A DNA stretch of 64,000 nucleotides, taken from assembly GCA_015680685.1 (NCBI GenBank), contig MNCI01027100.1, positions 510,911-574,910 of the forward strand, given 5' to 3'. The DNA comes from Gnetum montanum. Lineage: Eukaryota > Streptophyta > Gnetopsida > Gnetales > Gnetaceae. Made by a program: the position numbers and the translations under genes. The first letter of the stretch is position 1. The number at the start of each line of letters is the position of its first letter. Below are positions 14,038-26,387 of this stretch, piece by piece. The notes under the pieces are model-generated. The model saw nothing but the letters and a program-made list of their open reading frames with translations. It made no database searches and was not told the origin of the DNA.

Positions 14038-17000
14038 TAGTCATGGTACAAGTTTTTCTTGTGAGAACAAATAATCATGGGAAGACAATGCAGCTAGCAT
14101 TTTGTAATTGCTCTAGACATATCCTTGGCTTTTTGGACATTACATGTTGCTTTCATTATATAGAGAGTTCAAATTTGTTCTGGTGCGTGGAGAAGTTGAT
14201 TGCAACGGCATTGGTTTATTTCTCGTATGTTAAGCAAACTTGTTGCCAAGGGCTCAGTTCAAAAATGACCATAAGGTTTTTCGGAAATGTAAACAACAAT
14301 GAGATTCTTTATATATAATCCAGTAGTTATGAAATTTCTTTTTTGGAAGAAAACTACTCTGACAGATGATTTCCATTTGATTTCCTATCAAGGTGACCAT
14401 GCCAAGGCTTCTCTATGAAGGAGAAATTGAAGACATGATTTATGACTTTTCTGGACATTGCACTTTGGATTTCAACGTCATCTTGAGTTGTATTCAATTA
14501 TAATGCAGGATAATCCTAGCCTTTATGATCCAAAGTAATGGAAAAATGCTTTGCCAAATTCAATGCAGCACACATGCAGAAGCCTATTCTTGTCGTTTTG
14601 GTTGAGGAAGAACTTGGTTTAGAACCCTGCAACATCTATCCAAAAAATTTTGATCTGGCAACTCAGCTTCAATACGCAATTTCCAATCACAGTAGTTAAA
14701 ACAATATCAGAATATCCGCTACTGCAGAATATAAGAAAATGTTTTGGAATTACATTTTTTATTATCTTAAATTGAAATTTCAAATGTTATCAATAATTTT
14801 TTAGTCCATTTGTATGTACAAATTTTTATGTTTCTTATTCCTGTGCATTGGATTTTTATATTTTATTAATGGAAATTTTTCGTACATAATATGGATGTGT
14901 TATCAATAGTAGTTTTGTATGGCTGGAATCAAGTTGGGTTACATCATCTAGAGAATTATACGTTTGTTGACAAATATATTGTAGCAATTTAAGAACGTTA
15001 AACTGTTGTTGATTTTCTATTGCAAATTGAATGCATTAAATTGTTAATTTGGAAGCCGACTTTAGAACTTTGGGCAATGTTGCTTACATTTTACTTGAGG
15101 GACGACGGCTCGGTATCAAATTGTGTTTCAATTGCTCGGTACCTCTTCAGTTGAAGTGGTTAATAACCATCCAATGTAGAAAAGACCTGGACGGTTTTGT
15201 TCGGTGGCCAGCTCTTGAAGATAAGTTACAGCACATACATTGATTATGTAAGTAAGGGCCTCTTGAAGACGGACATCATTTCTTTCCCTGACTTGTTTAA
15301 GTTGTTAGGAGTATTTTGGGTATTATCTAGTGAGGTGTTCCACTTATTTAGCCATAATGAGCCTTTGAAAATACTGTCGATATGTTTTCGAAATAACCAT
15401 CCATAGATGAAAAGATTTAAGAAAGTCATCTTAGATGATTTGGTCATGTAACTACGAAGACTAGTAAATGCTCCTACTAGAAGAGGTTATTTTATTGAAG
15501 TTATTGAAGTTGGGAACTAACAAAGGTAGACGACAACATACATGGTTTGCTAGTATAAAAAATGACATCCTAGTTTTGAGTATTAATGCCTATTTGGCTT
15601 TTAATAAAAGCAAATGACAAAGAAAAAGAAAAGAAAATAAAATAAAAGAAAAAAACTTGAAGCTTAAGCAAATGATGATAATGATGCTTTTTTGAAAATA
15701 AGCCTTGGACTTCCATGGTTAACATATTACATTTCAATCATGTGATAACAAGTTTGTACCTTCACCTTCAATTCATGTAGCAAAAAGGAGTTTTGTATCC
15801 TTTTAGTAGCATTACAACTATATTTACTAAGACCTAGTTCCTAAATAGGAGATCCATACAAAATAATAAGATACATGGTCTTAAACATCATTTGATATAT
15901 GGATCTCTACGATTTTTTATGGTGTCTTATTCATCAAAGTCTTTCTATTGGGACTTGTTTTAAACATATGAAAAATGTTTTTCCTCAATGTTCTCTTTGT
16001 AGAAGTGAAACTTATTTTCTAATGTTTTTTTAGTCTCTTTTTGCTCAACATGCTTGGAAATGAACATCCAAAATTTGTAACAATTTTCAACCAAGCATGA
16101 AGTCATTTTTGGTAATCGACTTGCTTTGTCTACTTCATTTCTATGCATTTGGAATTGTCTTTGACCCCTTGTTCTCCACTCTATTTCGAAGCTTTGGCAT
16201 ATAGTTATTTTCTAGTAGCAAGAGCATAACTATGGCCTCTCTTTAGGTGTCAAGCTGTCACTTTTCAACTACAATTTCAAGCAAAAAAGCTCATATTGAA
16301 AGTTGAACAATTAATTTATTTTCCATAGTATTAATTTCTTTTTATTTTGAAAGCTCCAAGATGGGAACCTTTCAGTTGTTATTTATTCTTTATCTCTTAT
16401 TGATGTATTTTTTTCTTTAGAGAGAATTTTATACTTCTATTTACAAAAAGTTCTCTAGTAAAAAGTGAAAACCATGAGGGCACTTTTAAGGGTAAGGTCT
16501 AATTTTTTTCTTACCCTAGAGGGGAGGTTTTTTAGAATTGATGATAAGGATGAAAACTTGAAAAGGCATCCCCAAAACCATTGGGCTTTTTCTTTTGACT
16601 CTCTTTGATAATTTGATGTACTCTGAATTTTTAAAAAATTCCTTTTTCCCCACCTCACACCAATAAGATTGATGGTTGCTTGGAAGATTTACTTTAAAAC
16701 CTATGCCAAGTATTTGCGTTCAATTTTAAAAACATAAAAAGCTTTAGTTCCTCTAGAATTATTTTTTTGATGTGCTTGTTTCATTTGAAATTCTTTTTCT
16801 CAGAAATGGCCATATCAACTCCTTCACCTCAACAAGGGAGATGGGATGTATGACATAAGAGTGTCCCACTACAAGGCTACTCCACAACTACGACATACAT
16901 AAACGAGGTAAGAATTGAACCCACAACCAAGGTTGGAATTTGGATTTATTGTTGCCTAATGACCCAACTTTTGATTTATATTTGCCAAAATTTTGAGTAT

Positions 17001-19362
17001 TTTTATACTTTCAACATGGAATTCTTGAGAGTAAAATCATAAATGTTGTCATGAAAACCATAAAGGATGGTATGTTTCTCTATCTTATATACCATATTAT
17101 GCATGAATCAAGTAGATATATTTGATGTTTTTAAAAATCATTGCATGTTTTTCAAGATGGAAAATATTCAAAATTAAACATAAAACATAAATAAAATTCT
17201 AAAAAATGTCTAAATAAATTGTAAAATTCCAAGCTTGCCCCTAACCTTTGATCACTATCCCACACTTTTGTTTCATTTGTGATTATTCACTCAGACTCAA
17301 ATATTGAAAGTTAATGATTTAAACTCATGGTTTCTATTTCTAATACCTAACACCATCATTTTAGTTTTCTTCAAATTAACCTACAATTTTGTCAAAAGAT
17401 AAAAACAAAATAAAACTTGTAACATAGATATATACCACTTTTTAGTGTAGGACTCAAAGTACTGATATCCACATACCCAAGCAAATTCACTACCTAAAAG
17501 GTCAAATTTTCATTGCATGTTTTTTATGTACATTCTTAGTCCAATTCTAGAAACCATCTATGAAAAGACAAGAAAATAGTATTTGAATGGTAATGTATGA
17601 CTTATGAAGACAATATGTTAAGTAGAAGATTCTTAATTAAAAGGATTTAAAACATTGGGGAACATGCAACTAGAATAATTTGCTTATCAACCAACAAAGT
17701 TAGACACAATAGCTCTCAATTAAGGCATGTGATTTGCATTTTATGAAGTTGCAAGTTCAATCCCAAAGGCTTATTGCTAAGTTGAGCATTGTACAAAAGA
17801 TGAATGAATTTAAATTGATTTAAAAAGTGATAATCAGAGTTCAAGAAGTAGGTATCAAAAACCATAATACCATCATATATGTAAATTTCTTTAATTAAAG
17901 CCATGTTCCATAACTCATATCCTTGGTTTAATGGTAAGCATTATTAAGGTTTAAAATCCATCAACACTACCTAAGGATAGTTATGTTAGGATAAAGGAAT
18001 AATGATGATAACTGATGCAAACGTCTGATAAAATTTCTCTTAGCATTATATGAGAAAAATTTAATGTGAATTGTAAAACAAAATTTCAATGTTACTGAAA
18101 CTGAAACCTTTTTTTTTTAACCCCTTAGATCTAGTACTAGTCAGCCAAATAATCAAACCCAGACCTTAGTTTACCAACCTTAAACTGGTACACTAAGACT
18201 TCACACACCTTCCGAAGCGCCTGTATGATAAAGTTGTCACTCAAAGAATCCACCTTTACCTTAATATCATGTTTGAAATATTTTTTCTAAATTAATGTTT
18301 AATTTTCAGCCGTTGTTCACGATACTTTATATTTGTGAAGTAATTTCTGTTTTTAACAATGAAATCCTTATTTGTTTGACCAACAGAAACGTAATGAGCC
18401 TCGTATTCCCAGTAATCTACGAACTAGTGTACCGTTGTCCCCACCCTTACCGAGACAGCATTACAACCATCTGTTTCACCTTACCGAAACTACCTGGAAT
18501 TGTTAATGAGAGAATAGCAATTATACCAGTCCAATCACTATTAATTATGAAAGGTCAAAATACTTGTTTAGCTTGATGAGTACAGCTATCCTTTTAATAG
18601 AAAACGGACCTCGTACGAAAATTGGTAGGAATGTGGAAGCCCAAAAATAAAGGAATTTTTTAATGAAACAAGGAAGCCAATGCGAAGCAAAACTAGCAAG
18701 TTACAAATAACAATTGAGATGCCATTTTGCAAGGAAAAATCTATTTCAGATAAATCCATTCTCAAGATTATTCTGGAAGACAATGAATATTTCAGCTGTC
18801 ATCAATATCTGGTTGAAAAAACAGAAACGCAGAAACCCGATGACTTTGGGAGCACAGAGCAATAGAAACCCAGATATACGTCCAATGTGCGACACAAAAT
18901 TGTGAAATTAGGTTTAGCGTGAATCAAGCTGATACTACCAAACATTCCAAGAAAGTAAAAATTTGAATGAAAATGCAGCGCCTTTCATCTCAGACAATAA
19001 ATAAAACGGCGTAAATGTGATTAGCCTTCCGATCCGGCGTCCAAATTTTAACTTCGGTAAAACCACCACTTTTTAACCCGTTATCATGTACACATGATAG
19101 TCCTACGCAATGAACTTTATGGACGGACACAGCAAACTAGCAACAAAAACACATCTTCTATGGAAAATACTGCTCAAGCAATCATCCCGCTGAATACGTA
19201 ACACTCGAAATCCCGAACACGTTCAGCGATTTCTAGTGCTGCAACTCGGAAAAATGAAAAAAATATTAGAGCTTGGCACAATATTAGTAGAAGAAACAAA
19301 ATCCAGACAGGATGCAAATAGGGTGGGAAAAAGAAAATAAAGTTAAGGATGTCTGATCTCAC
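14038..19362. other. Intergenic between translocator and 14-3-3 genes
   Basis: The first few hundred bases should be the translocator 3' UTR, and the genes on either side converge. The remainder is AT-rich with no recognisable coding. An A-rich run at about 15605-15655 may be an old retroposon tail. B-box-like motifs (a GTTCAATCCC core near 17755 and another on the minus strand near 16915) hint at more SINE relics. The right end (about 18300-19362) should hold the last exon and 3' UTR of the 14-3-3 gene, but that exon could not be placed. Confidence 0.5.
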
Positions 19363-21336
19363 CTCGACTTCCTCTATTTTGTCATCCTCGCCTTTTGCTG
19401 GCTCTTCCGCTGCTAGAATACACCCGAGTCAGTAAAATGTTTAAATCGTCTGGTGTTGATGAAACTTTGAAAACTTGGTAAAGTGGTTACCTCCTTCCTC
19501 TTGCAAATCTGATGTCCAGAGGGTGAGGTTGTCCCTCAGGAGTTGCATGATGAGGGTGCTGTCTTTGTAAGACTCTTCGCTGAGAGTGTCCAGCTCTGCA
19601 ATGGCTTCATCGAATGCTTGTTTTGCCAAGTGGCATGCCCTGTATAGCAATGTACACAATTCCGATAAAGTCAAGCATGTCAAAACTTAACAGTCCACAA
19701 CAATGCAAGAACAATCTTAGCGATGCTCACCTTTCAGGGGAATTCAAAATTTCATAGTAAAAGACGGAAAAGTTCAATGCCAGTCCAAGCCTAATTGGAT
19801 GAGTTGGAGGCAGATCTAAGTTGGCTGTGGTTGAAGCAGCCTACAACAGGAATTTGAACAAATAAACGATTACAGATGCGAGAATACATGGCCGAACACA
19901 GTGCAAAAGAGGGTGATTTTAAATATATTGTATGATACCTGGTAAGCTTGAAGAGACTGATCAGCTGCAACCTTCCTGTCGTTACCAGTTTTAAATTCTG
20001 CTAGGTAACGATAGTAATCTCCCTTCCTGATCAAAAAAGGTAAATAGATATTACAACGAGAATGATTTGTTTAATTTTTTCTTTTAAAGGATTATTTTAC
20101 GGTTTCTTCTGCATACATTTTGTAGTAGAAAACGGTGGACTCCCCAGAGTTAGAAGAAGGAATGAGATGCTCGTCGATGATCGTGAGAATGTCATTGCAT
20201 ATGTTGGAGAGCTCGTCCTCGACTTTGTGGCGATATTCTCTGATTCGCTTGACATTCAGTTCATTGCCTTTAGCCTCTTCTTTCTGCTCAATGGACGACA
20301 TTATTCGCCACGATGCTCTTCTAGCACCGATCACATTCTTGTAGCCTACTGATAGGAGGTTTCTTTCCTCCACGGTCAGTTCCACGTCCAGCTTCGCCAC
20401 TTTCTTCATTGACTCCACCATTTCTGCACCGATCCGGTTCATTTAGGATTCTCGCTTAAGAACAATTGATTTTTTAATGAAATCCTTAACAAGATTTAAG
20501 CTACCGATTTTTTTAAAAAATATAGATCGCAGACTCGTTAACATCGTCACACATTGTCCCAGAATTATCAAATATTGCAACAAACCCACATAAATTTTCT
20601 CAATTAAATGCTGCAAAACCTACCGATTTCCTTAAAATTAGCCTTTCGAAATGCCGTCCTTTTTTAGGTAAGAATCGTACGCAAAGACATAAAGCGAAAT
20701 TACTGTTGTTCAATAAATTTGCGTAGTTTAGTGATACATCGCTTAAGTTTTAACACATATAAAAGTGTTTTTCCAATAGTTGTTCCAGTAGTAGTAGTAG
20801 GATCCCAACAAATAAAGCGTCACATTTTCACGCTATTGCTTAAATATTCCAAGCAGAAGCATCAATAGTTCAACATTGGTCCAAAAGGGAACAAAAAATG
20901 AACAAAAAGAAAAAAGAAGAACAAAAGCAAGCGAGCATACACCTCAGAGTTGACCTCAGCAATTCTGATCCGCAAAGGAGAGACATCAAGACCTAGGTTA
21001 AGAAACATCATACGCGAATTGCAAACAAGGAAAGCGCAAGATCGCAGAGCAGTCCAGGGAGGGAGAATCAGACGATTAAGCATGAATTCAGAGAACAAAA
21101 CTCTAGATCGCACGAAGTTTCCAAGGATCGAGTCGGATCTGATGCGGAAACAACACGAGCGCAAAGACCTCGCTTCAAAAATGGAAAAATCACCGGGAGA
21201 GAAAAAAAAGAAAAACACCTTAAAAAACACACAGAGATACAGACACATACACAAAATCAAGCATACCGTCGTAACGCTCGGCCTGCTCGGCGAGCTTGGC
21301 CATGTAAACGTGATTCTCTCTCTGCTTCTCCGTCAT
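19363..21336 (-). CDS. 14-3-3 protein, epsilon/iota group (GRF), last exon not placed
   Basis: Six exons read in frame on the minus strand: 21336-21267, 20423-20117, 20026-19939, 19840-19731, 19639-19491 and 19412-19363, giving 258 codons. The start is [23 protein letters not shown]. Hallmarks follow: [26 protein letters not shown] (phosphopeptide groove), [54 protein letters not shown] and [22 protein letters not shown]. The [10 protein letters not shown] ending and TVFYYKM fit the epsilon/iota group. 14-3-3 dimers bind phosphorylated client proteins in cytosol and nucleus and act in many signalling routes. The sixth exon ends in EEVE and a good donor (GTGAGA). Reading through the donor gives an implausible hydrophobic tail to 19174, so a short terminal exon is expected at lower coordinates. 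Confidence 0.95.
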
Positions 21337-22000
21337 TTTCAGGCTCCTCTCCTCTGCTCTGCTGTGCTGGGTGTGAATGAATGAATGAATGAATGCTATG
21401 CTATGCTATGCTATGGTAGTTGCCGAAGCGAGAAATGAAACCCTGATTGATGTTGGGCAAAGGGGGCAAACAAGAACAAGAGCAACAAGAAGCGAAGCAA
21501 ATGCAAGAGAGCCGAGAGCCACCCTCTCTCACACACACACAAAAGAAAAGAATAAAAGGAAAAGAAGATGAAAACGGAATTGGAGGCGCCACGGAGGGAG
21601 GGAGTTAAGTGTTAACCGTTGTTTGTGGGTGTGAGTGGTGAATCGATTTGCCGTGGTGGGGGAGGTGGGACCCACCAGCGTTACATGTAGATGACGATGA
21701 TGAGGTGGTACATGTGGAATAGGAATAGGAATAGGAATAGGAATATTGATGATGATGAGGAGTCGGATGAAAGCGAGCGGCATTCAATCTTTCCTTCATT
21801 GCCTCCTCGCAATAACAATAACAAGACCAACCTCATCGTCATCATCACATGCTATGGTTTGGTATCATATCGTTGTCGTTGTTGTGCGTGTACTTTGTTC
21901 AGTTGCATCCACGTTGTCTGGTTGCTTCATTCGTCCTTCAAATGTTGTTGTTAATTCTCCACTGCACTGCTCCTAATTTGTGACCAGCGTTTTAGACCCT
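21337..22000 (-). promoter_or_regulatory. 5' flank of the 14-3-3 gene with short tandem repeats
   Basis: Directly upstream of the start codon lie a GAAT run merging into a GCTAT run (about 21373-21416), and farther out a GGAATA run (about 21718-21748). These lie in the presumed 5' UTR and promoter. No TATA box was assigned with confidence. The open frames here on both strands are low-complexity products of these repeats. Confidence 0.55.
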
Positions 22001-22639
22001 CAATTAGCAGCTGCATAATATGTTAAATCTTAAGCAGAAAGGTAAAAGCATGGCATTTTGGTTGCTTCTCTGAAAACGATTTGACTTTTGGCAGGACACA
22101 TGTGGATTTTCAATCACAGACTCCAGGTAGAGGACATACCCGTAGCAGGTTTCCAAATGTCAGTCATCGAGCTATGTCTTGGAAAAAGAAAAGAAAAGGT
22201 CGGTAAAGCAGATATTGTGAAGTTGGTGCTTCAATTTTGGTAATTAGGTACAGGTTCCACGGAATGATGTTGGGAGCATGTTTTTTAAAGGTCCAAAGAG
22301 CATAGGAGAATCTATTATAGTTGTAAATATTGTGAGTTGGGTGTTTGAATTTTGGTAGTTAGGTACAGGTTTCAAAGAATAATGCTTGAAGCATATTTTT
22401 TAAAGTTGGAAGAGTGGAGGTCCATCTATTAGAATTATAAATTGCAGTCAAATGTGGGCTAGTTTAATAGTTTTCGAAAGGATTGGTTTGACCAAGTTGA
22501 GTATTACTTAACTAATAATAGGTTCTATTTATTTCATGGTATGCATAAGCCATGTAGAACAATTATAGATGAATATAGATGAATATAATGATGTGAGGTT
22601 TTTAGAAGAATCATAGATCCCTAAAATAATTGTAATATA

Positions 22640-22745
22640 GGTACACTTCAAGATATATAATCTAATTAGAACTTTATAACTCAACATTGTCCATTAGAAT
22701 TGAATCCATGATTTGAGCTTTCAAATCAAAATTCTTGACCATTAT
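22640..22745 (-). repeat. tRNA-like SINE-type repeat, copy 2
   Basis: It shares the order seen in copy 1: a tail reading ATATATAATCTAATTAGAAC on the plus strand, the ACTTTATAACTCAACATTG core, then the B-box-like complement and a piece matching the TTTCAAATCAA segment. It is more diverged, with TTGAATCCATG where other copies have TCGAACCCATGG. Confidence 0.5.
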
Positions 22746-23075
22746 GTGCAAAGTTTATCAAATACAAGCTCCCCAAAAGACAACAAAGATTTTTTGCATA
22801 ATTAATTTATGTTTAACAATTTAAAGTATTTTGATTTTTAGCCTTGTGATTAATAGAAACCATGTTATATCTAGTGACTCAAGCATTTAGCTCATTATTT
22901 TATTAGGAAAAAGGCTGCCAATTTGAGTCATTTGAAGCATCATTGTATTCCCTTATTTAAAAAACATGAAAAGGAAAAACATCATCTAGAGTCTCAGTGC
23001 TCATCCCACAAAGCAAGTGGCTATCGCTTGAAACTATTTTACTATTAGTGGGGTTTGAACCCAAAACATTTTTTT

Positions 23076-23202
23076 AGGTACACCTTAGGATATATAATCT
23101 ACTTGGAACTTTATAACCTAGCATTACCTACTAGAATCGAACCCATGGCATGAAGTTTTCAAATCAAGAGTGTTACCACTCAGCTAACACTTTACTATTA
23201 AA
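23076..23202 (-). repeat. tRNA-like SINE-type repeat, copy 3 (best preserved)
   Basis: On the minus strand it contains AGCTGAGTGGTAACACTC (A-box like) and ATGGGTTCGATTCTAG (B-box like, close to the GGTTCGANTCC consensus), followed by the shared tail. This is the clearest tRNA resemblance among the copies. Confidence 0.6.
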
Positions 23203-23224
23203 CATTTTTTTTTACAATATTTAG

Positions 23225-23330
23225 CCTCAATACATATAGTCCAACTAGAACTCTATAGTATTTCCCACTAGAATTGTATACATAATTTGGGGTTTCTAAA
23301 TCAAAAGTCTTACCACTGTTTCACTATTTA
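23225..23330 (-). repeat. tRNA-like SINE-type repeat, copy 4
   Basis: It has the same order of motifs as copy 3, immediately beside it and in the same orientation. The B-box region is mutated (plus strand GAATTGTATACATAA), and the A-box side keeps TCTTACCACTG. Confidence 0.45.
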
Positions 23331-23743
23331 ATTTTGGATAGTGCAATTAATAGAAACCATGTTATATGCTATAGCCCAAAAGCAACTATGGAGGTGACTA
23401 TAACTACACTCAAGATGTTTAGTCAAAACAATTTGACTATTGTTAGCAAATCTGATGTTTAGTGGATCTTATGTTTTTTCCATGGATCTGATGTTTCTGT
23501 AGTGAATTTGATTTTTTTATTGGATCTGATATTTCTCTAGCAAATCTATTTGGAATTACATGCAATGCCACCAGATTTAGTAAGTGATCCTTCAATCGAA
23601 TCTACTATTTTTTTTGTCTTTCTACGAGTTACCTAATGATTTGTATGAATCTATTACTTAGGAAATTTCTGGAAGGTATGTTTTTGTGCAAATTCTAGGT
23701 TATTTACCTTGTTCCTCAATTTTTCTGAATCATTTAATTTGGT

Positions 23744-24010
23744 TTGGAAAGATCAAGGGTTGGATGCTATCTATTCATGTTATTTGTCAAACTCATTTTG
23801 TTGGTAGAATTTGTTGATTCGGCAATGGTTTTTAAGGCCCTTGATATTTGTGTTTTCAATCATCATCATGCTTTATTAATTATTCAAAAGTGGAATTTCT
23901 CTTTTAATCCAACATCTCATGAATTTCAAGGGATTCCTTGTTTTGTTGAATTATTGAATCTTCATTGATTTTTGAAAAATTTAAAAGGGATATTGTCTAT
24001 TGAATTATGC
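23744..24010 (+). pseudogene. DUF4283-like LINE ORF1 relic, cut by element E4
   Basis: Residues such as AMVFKALDICVF, ALLIIQKWNFSFNPTS and IPCFVELLNL follow the pattern of the plant DUF4283 domain (a WTPDFNP-like motif followed by VWVRLPNL), which occurs in ORF1 proteins of plant L1-type LINEs. The frame is open from 23744 to 23968, then decays. The LTR of E4 begins at 24011. A 65-bp piece (23867-23931) reappears just after E4 at 39712-39776, and a second relic of the same family lies at 55440-55800. Confidence 0.5.
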
Positions 24011-24846
24011 CAATGAGTGGCGAGGTACCCCTACACTCAACCATACGAATACGAGTGTTTCACGCACGATCCGGTCAAACTCCGCAGACGGGCTAGTTGT
24101 GGTATCTAGACAGTTATCCTTAGGTTGTAGTTCGTTGTCTTCCCACTTGGACTAGTATTAGCTTTGTCACGTATGGTTTAATCCAAAGTGAGGTGTATGA
24201 TGTATTCCTATGCTAACACTACTCTTGGAGATAATGGAAAATAATATTAACTAAGCTAAGAGAGAGAGAGGGTGAGAGAGAATCTAAGCTAGCCTAAGTG
24301 CGATGAGTATTCGCTCCTCAATCATCCATACACATCTTGGACTTCGTGCATGACTACCACTAGGATTGCCAAGCGTAGATCCTAGGTACACTACTGGGTT
24401 ACCAAGTAGTCACACTTAAATGGTCGTAATCAAGTCGTACTCATTCCGCGTTTAACAGGAGTTTAGGGTAAGAAGAGATTAACTAAGAAAGCAGTAAATA
24501 ACAATTAAGTAAATAGTTAAGCTAAGTGAATGCTACAATGATGAAGTAATCTTGATCTTTATTTCCGATCATGTGCGTGTCCAAGTACGTCACACTCGAA
24601 TAAAGGTGTCGTACAATTACAATCACCACACTGCGGGCATACACTGGGAGGAAAAGGGTTGAGAGAAAAAACAAGAACTAAAATCAAAACCTAATTCTAA
24701 AAACTAAGAACTGAAAAACTGCCTATTGGATCTATCTACCTCTTATTTATAGATGAGGAGACAGGCCATGATATCACGTATGTGATATCGCATCACCTGT
24801 GATATCACAGCAGCGATATCACAACCAGCAAATTCATGACTCATCA
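24011..24846 (-). repeat. E4 3' LTR
   Basis: About 836 bp; it ends CATGACTCATCA at 24846, and its left end reads CAATGAGTGGCGAGG where related LTRs have TGATGAGTGG. The minus-strand TATA box is the complement of TTATTTATAG near 24743, with GATATC palindromes at about 24768-24828. The polypurine tract (minus strand, an ATCATGGGGGTA core) abuts it at 24847. Confidence 0.85.
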
Positions 24847-25252
24847 TACCCCCATGATTGAATGAAAACTCATTCTCAAGTGAAAGTGAGAACAAGCTCC
24901 ATTGATTACATAGTGGATAGGTATGGGATTATTGACTAACTAGAATGGATTCATGCCGCAGTGTGGAGTCAGAACAAAATTGAGAAACAACACGAAAGAA
25001 AATCCTATGATTACAAAATTGGATGGAACTCATGTAGTTCCTGGTGGCAGTGGCTCCTCCATGGGTGTCTTTCCCTTTTCTTGCGCTCCAGGTCTTGGGA
25101 TTTGATGGTGTTGGAGTATGGCCTAGAGTTTCTCCTCTTGTAAGGCCTTGAGTGCCTTGGAGTGCATGTAAGTTTGCGCTTGTGCCATAGAGGCATCCTA
25201 GTCAGCCTTCTCTTTTTCTTCTACCACCCTTTTATTCTCTATCAACAGTTTA
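24847..25252 (-). other. E4 internal region next to the 3' LTR
   Basis: It begins with the polypurine tract complement and matches the same part of E2 (42252-42560) over the first 250 bases or so, including GATTACATAGTGGATAGGTA. The minus frame (25196-25011) is the C-terminal part of the second ORF, related to the E2 product at 42623-42426; both are basic and have no known domain. Confidence 0.55.
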
Positions 25253-25611
25253 TTAAGTTGCTCGGTTCTGAGCAACCTTTGGCCCTGTATTCGGAAGGTT
25301 TAATACTTCCGAAATGGCTTGAACAGAGAAATCAATAGTCACACCACAATTGTTAACCATGGTGCCTTCTTCTTTACTATGCCAAAATTGGTACGTTTCC
25401 CCTAAGTACCAGGCACCGCTTTCAGAGAGGGTAGGCCATAATGGGGACCCTTTGAGGTGATCCCTAACGACCTCCAAAGCAAATTTTGCGAAAGGTCCAA
25501 AGTTTAATTCCATGATCACTACAATGAATATGGACCTTTCATGGATGGTCTGAACAAAATCCTGGGGCAACGTGAGATATCTTCCTTGTTTAGACGTTGT
25601 AGCAGCTCCTC
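25253..25611 (-). pseudogene. Plant-transposon-like domain (PF20167 type) in E4, cut by E1
   Basis: The frame reads ELNFGPFAKFALEVVRDHL and, farther on, GVTIDFSVQAISEVLNLPN, which fits the pattern VxFSxxAIxxxLGLP of the putative plant transposon protein domain found in Athila-type ORFs. The upstream part of the ORF lies at 34435-34600, on the far side of the nested E1. The first residues of the open frame (25645-25612) are only E1 LTR sequence. E2 lacks this domain at the matching place, so it was lost there or gained here. The domain call rests on pattern, not on a search. Confidence 0.45.
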
Positions 25612-26387
25612 TGATGAGTGGTGAGGTATCCCTACAATCAACCATATGAATACGAGCGTCTCACGCGCGATTCGGTCGAACTCCAAGGACTAAGTGCTTA
25701 CACGCCTTAATGGAATACTTAAGGTTAATCAATTGTTGTCCTCCCAAACTTACTTGTATTGTCACGGTTGTATCGTTAAGTAAGTTTGAGGTATGTGATT
25801 TTTATGTCTTTTATCGTTTTAATGGCTTATGCTAATAGGGAGGGGGTGAAGAGACTAAGTGACTAACTTATATTAACTATTCGCTAACTAAGTTCTAATT
25901 GTCCTAGCACCAGTATCCGTTCCCACTTGCCGCACACACCCTAAACCAATGTAACGCTACTGGAATTACCAAACGCTACTCGTTACTGGGTTACCAAGCG
26001 TTACACACGTGCTCAAAGCAATCGTACTGAATGCACTTAACTAGGAGAGTCAAGGATTGAGAGAGATTAATTATCTAGGAAAGTATTTAAACATTTAACA
26101 ATAATTAAATCCTATTTAGCTTAGTCCATATGCTATAAGGTTTATCGGAAAGTTCATCTTTATTTCCGTACACAAATGTGTGCTCAGGTACAATTTGCTC
26201 GAATAAAGATCTGTTCACTTTGAGACTCCTACTGTGGGCACATGGAAATTATTCTAACTCTGGAATGGTAAAACTGCTATACTTTGGCTAAGGGTCTAGA
26301 TCTATATGGAGAAACAAGGGAAGGCTGCCTCTTATTTATAGAACTGGCGATGAGTTGCGATATCGTGTATGCGATCGCGGCTCATCA
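25612..26387 (-). repeat. E1 3' LTR
   Basis: 776 bp, TGATGAGTGG to GGCTCATCA. The polypurine tract lies directly beside it at 26388 (minus strand AGTCATGGGGGTA). It is shorter than the 5' LTR (800 bp), mainly in the GATATC-rich part near its right end. Confidence 0.9.

Larger units (their letters stand above)
22001..23743. other. Repeat-rich intergenic region
   Basis: No gene was recognised. The stretch holds three tRNA-like short repeats (listed separately) and a degenerate run built on a GGATCTGATGTTTCT-like unit (about 23449-23545). It also holds a duplicated piece beginning TTAATAGAAACCATGTTATAT (at 22850 and again near 23347). A pair of related segments, each with a GGTAGTTAGGTACAGGTTTC-like core, lies at about 22232-22260 and 22345-22375. 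It appears to be decayed mobile DNA. Confidence 0.5.

Noticed and set aside
15049-15243. 64-codon frame near the translocator 3' end
   Set aside because: It is a short frame without family signs, starting with a non-ATG codon in AT-rich sequence.
18295-18576. 93-codon frame MFNFQPLF...
   Set aside because: No family resemblance was found. It lies where the 14-3-3 3' UTR is expected, on the other strand.
20950-21384. 144-codon plus-strand frame opposite the 14-3-3 gene
   Set aside because: It runs antisense over the first intron and exon of a clear gene and has only a basic, low-complexity product.
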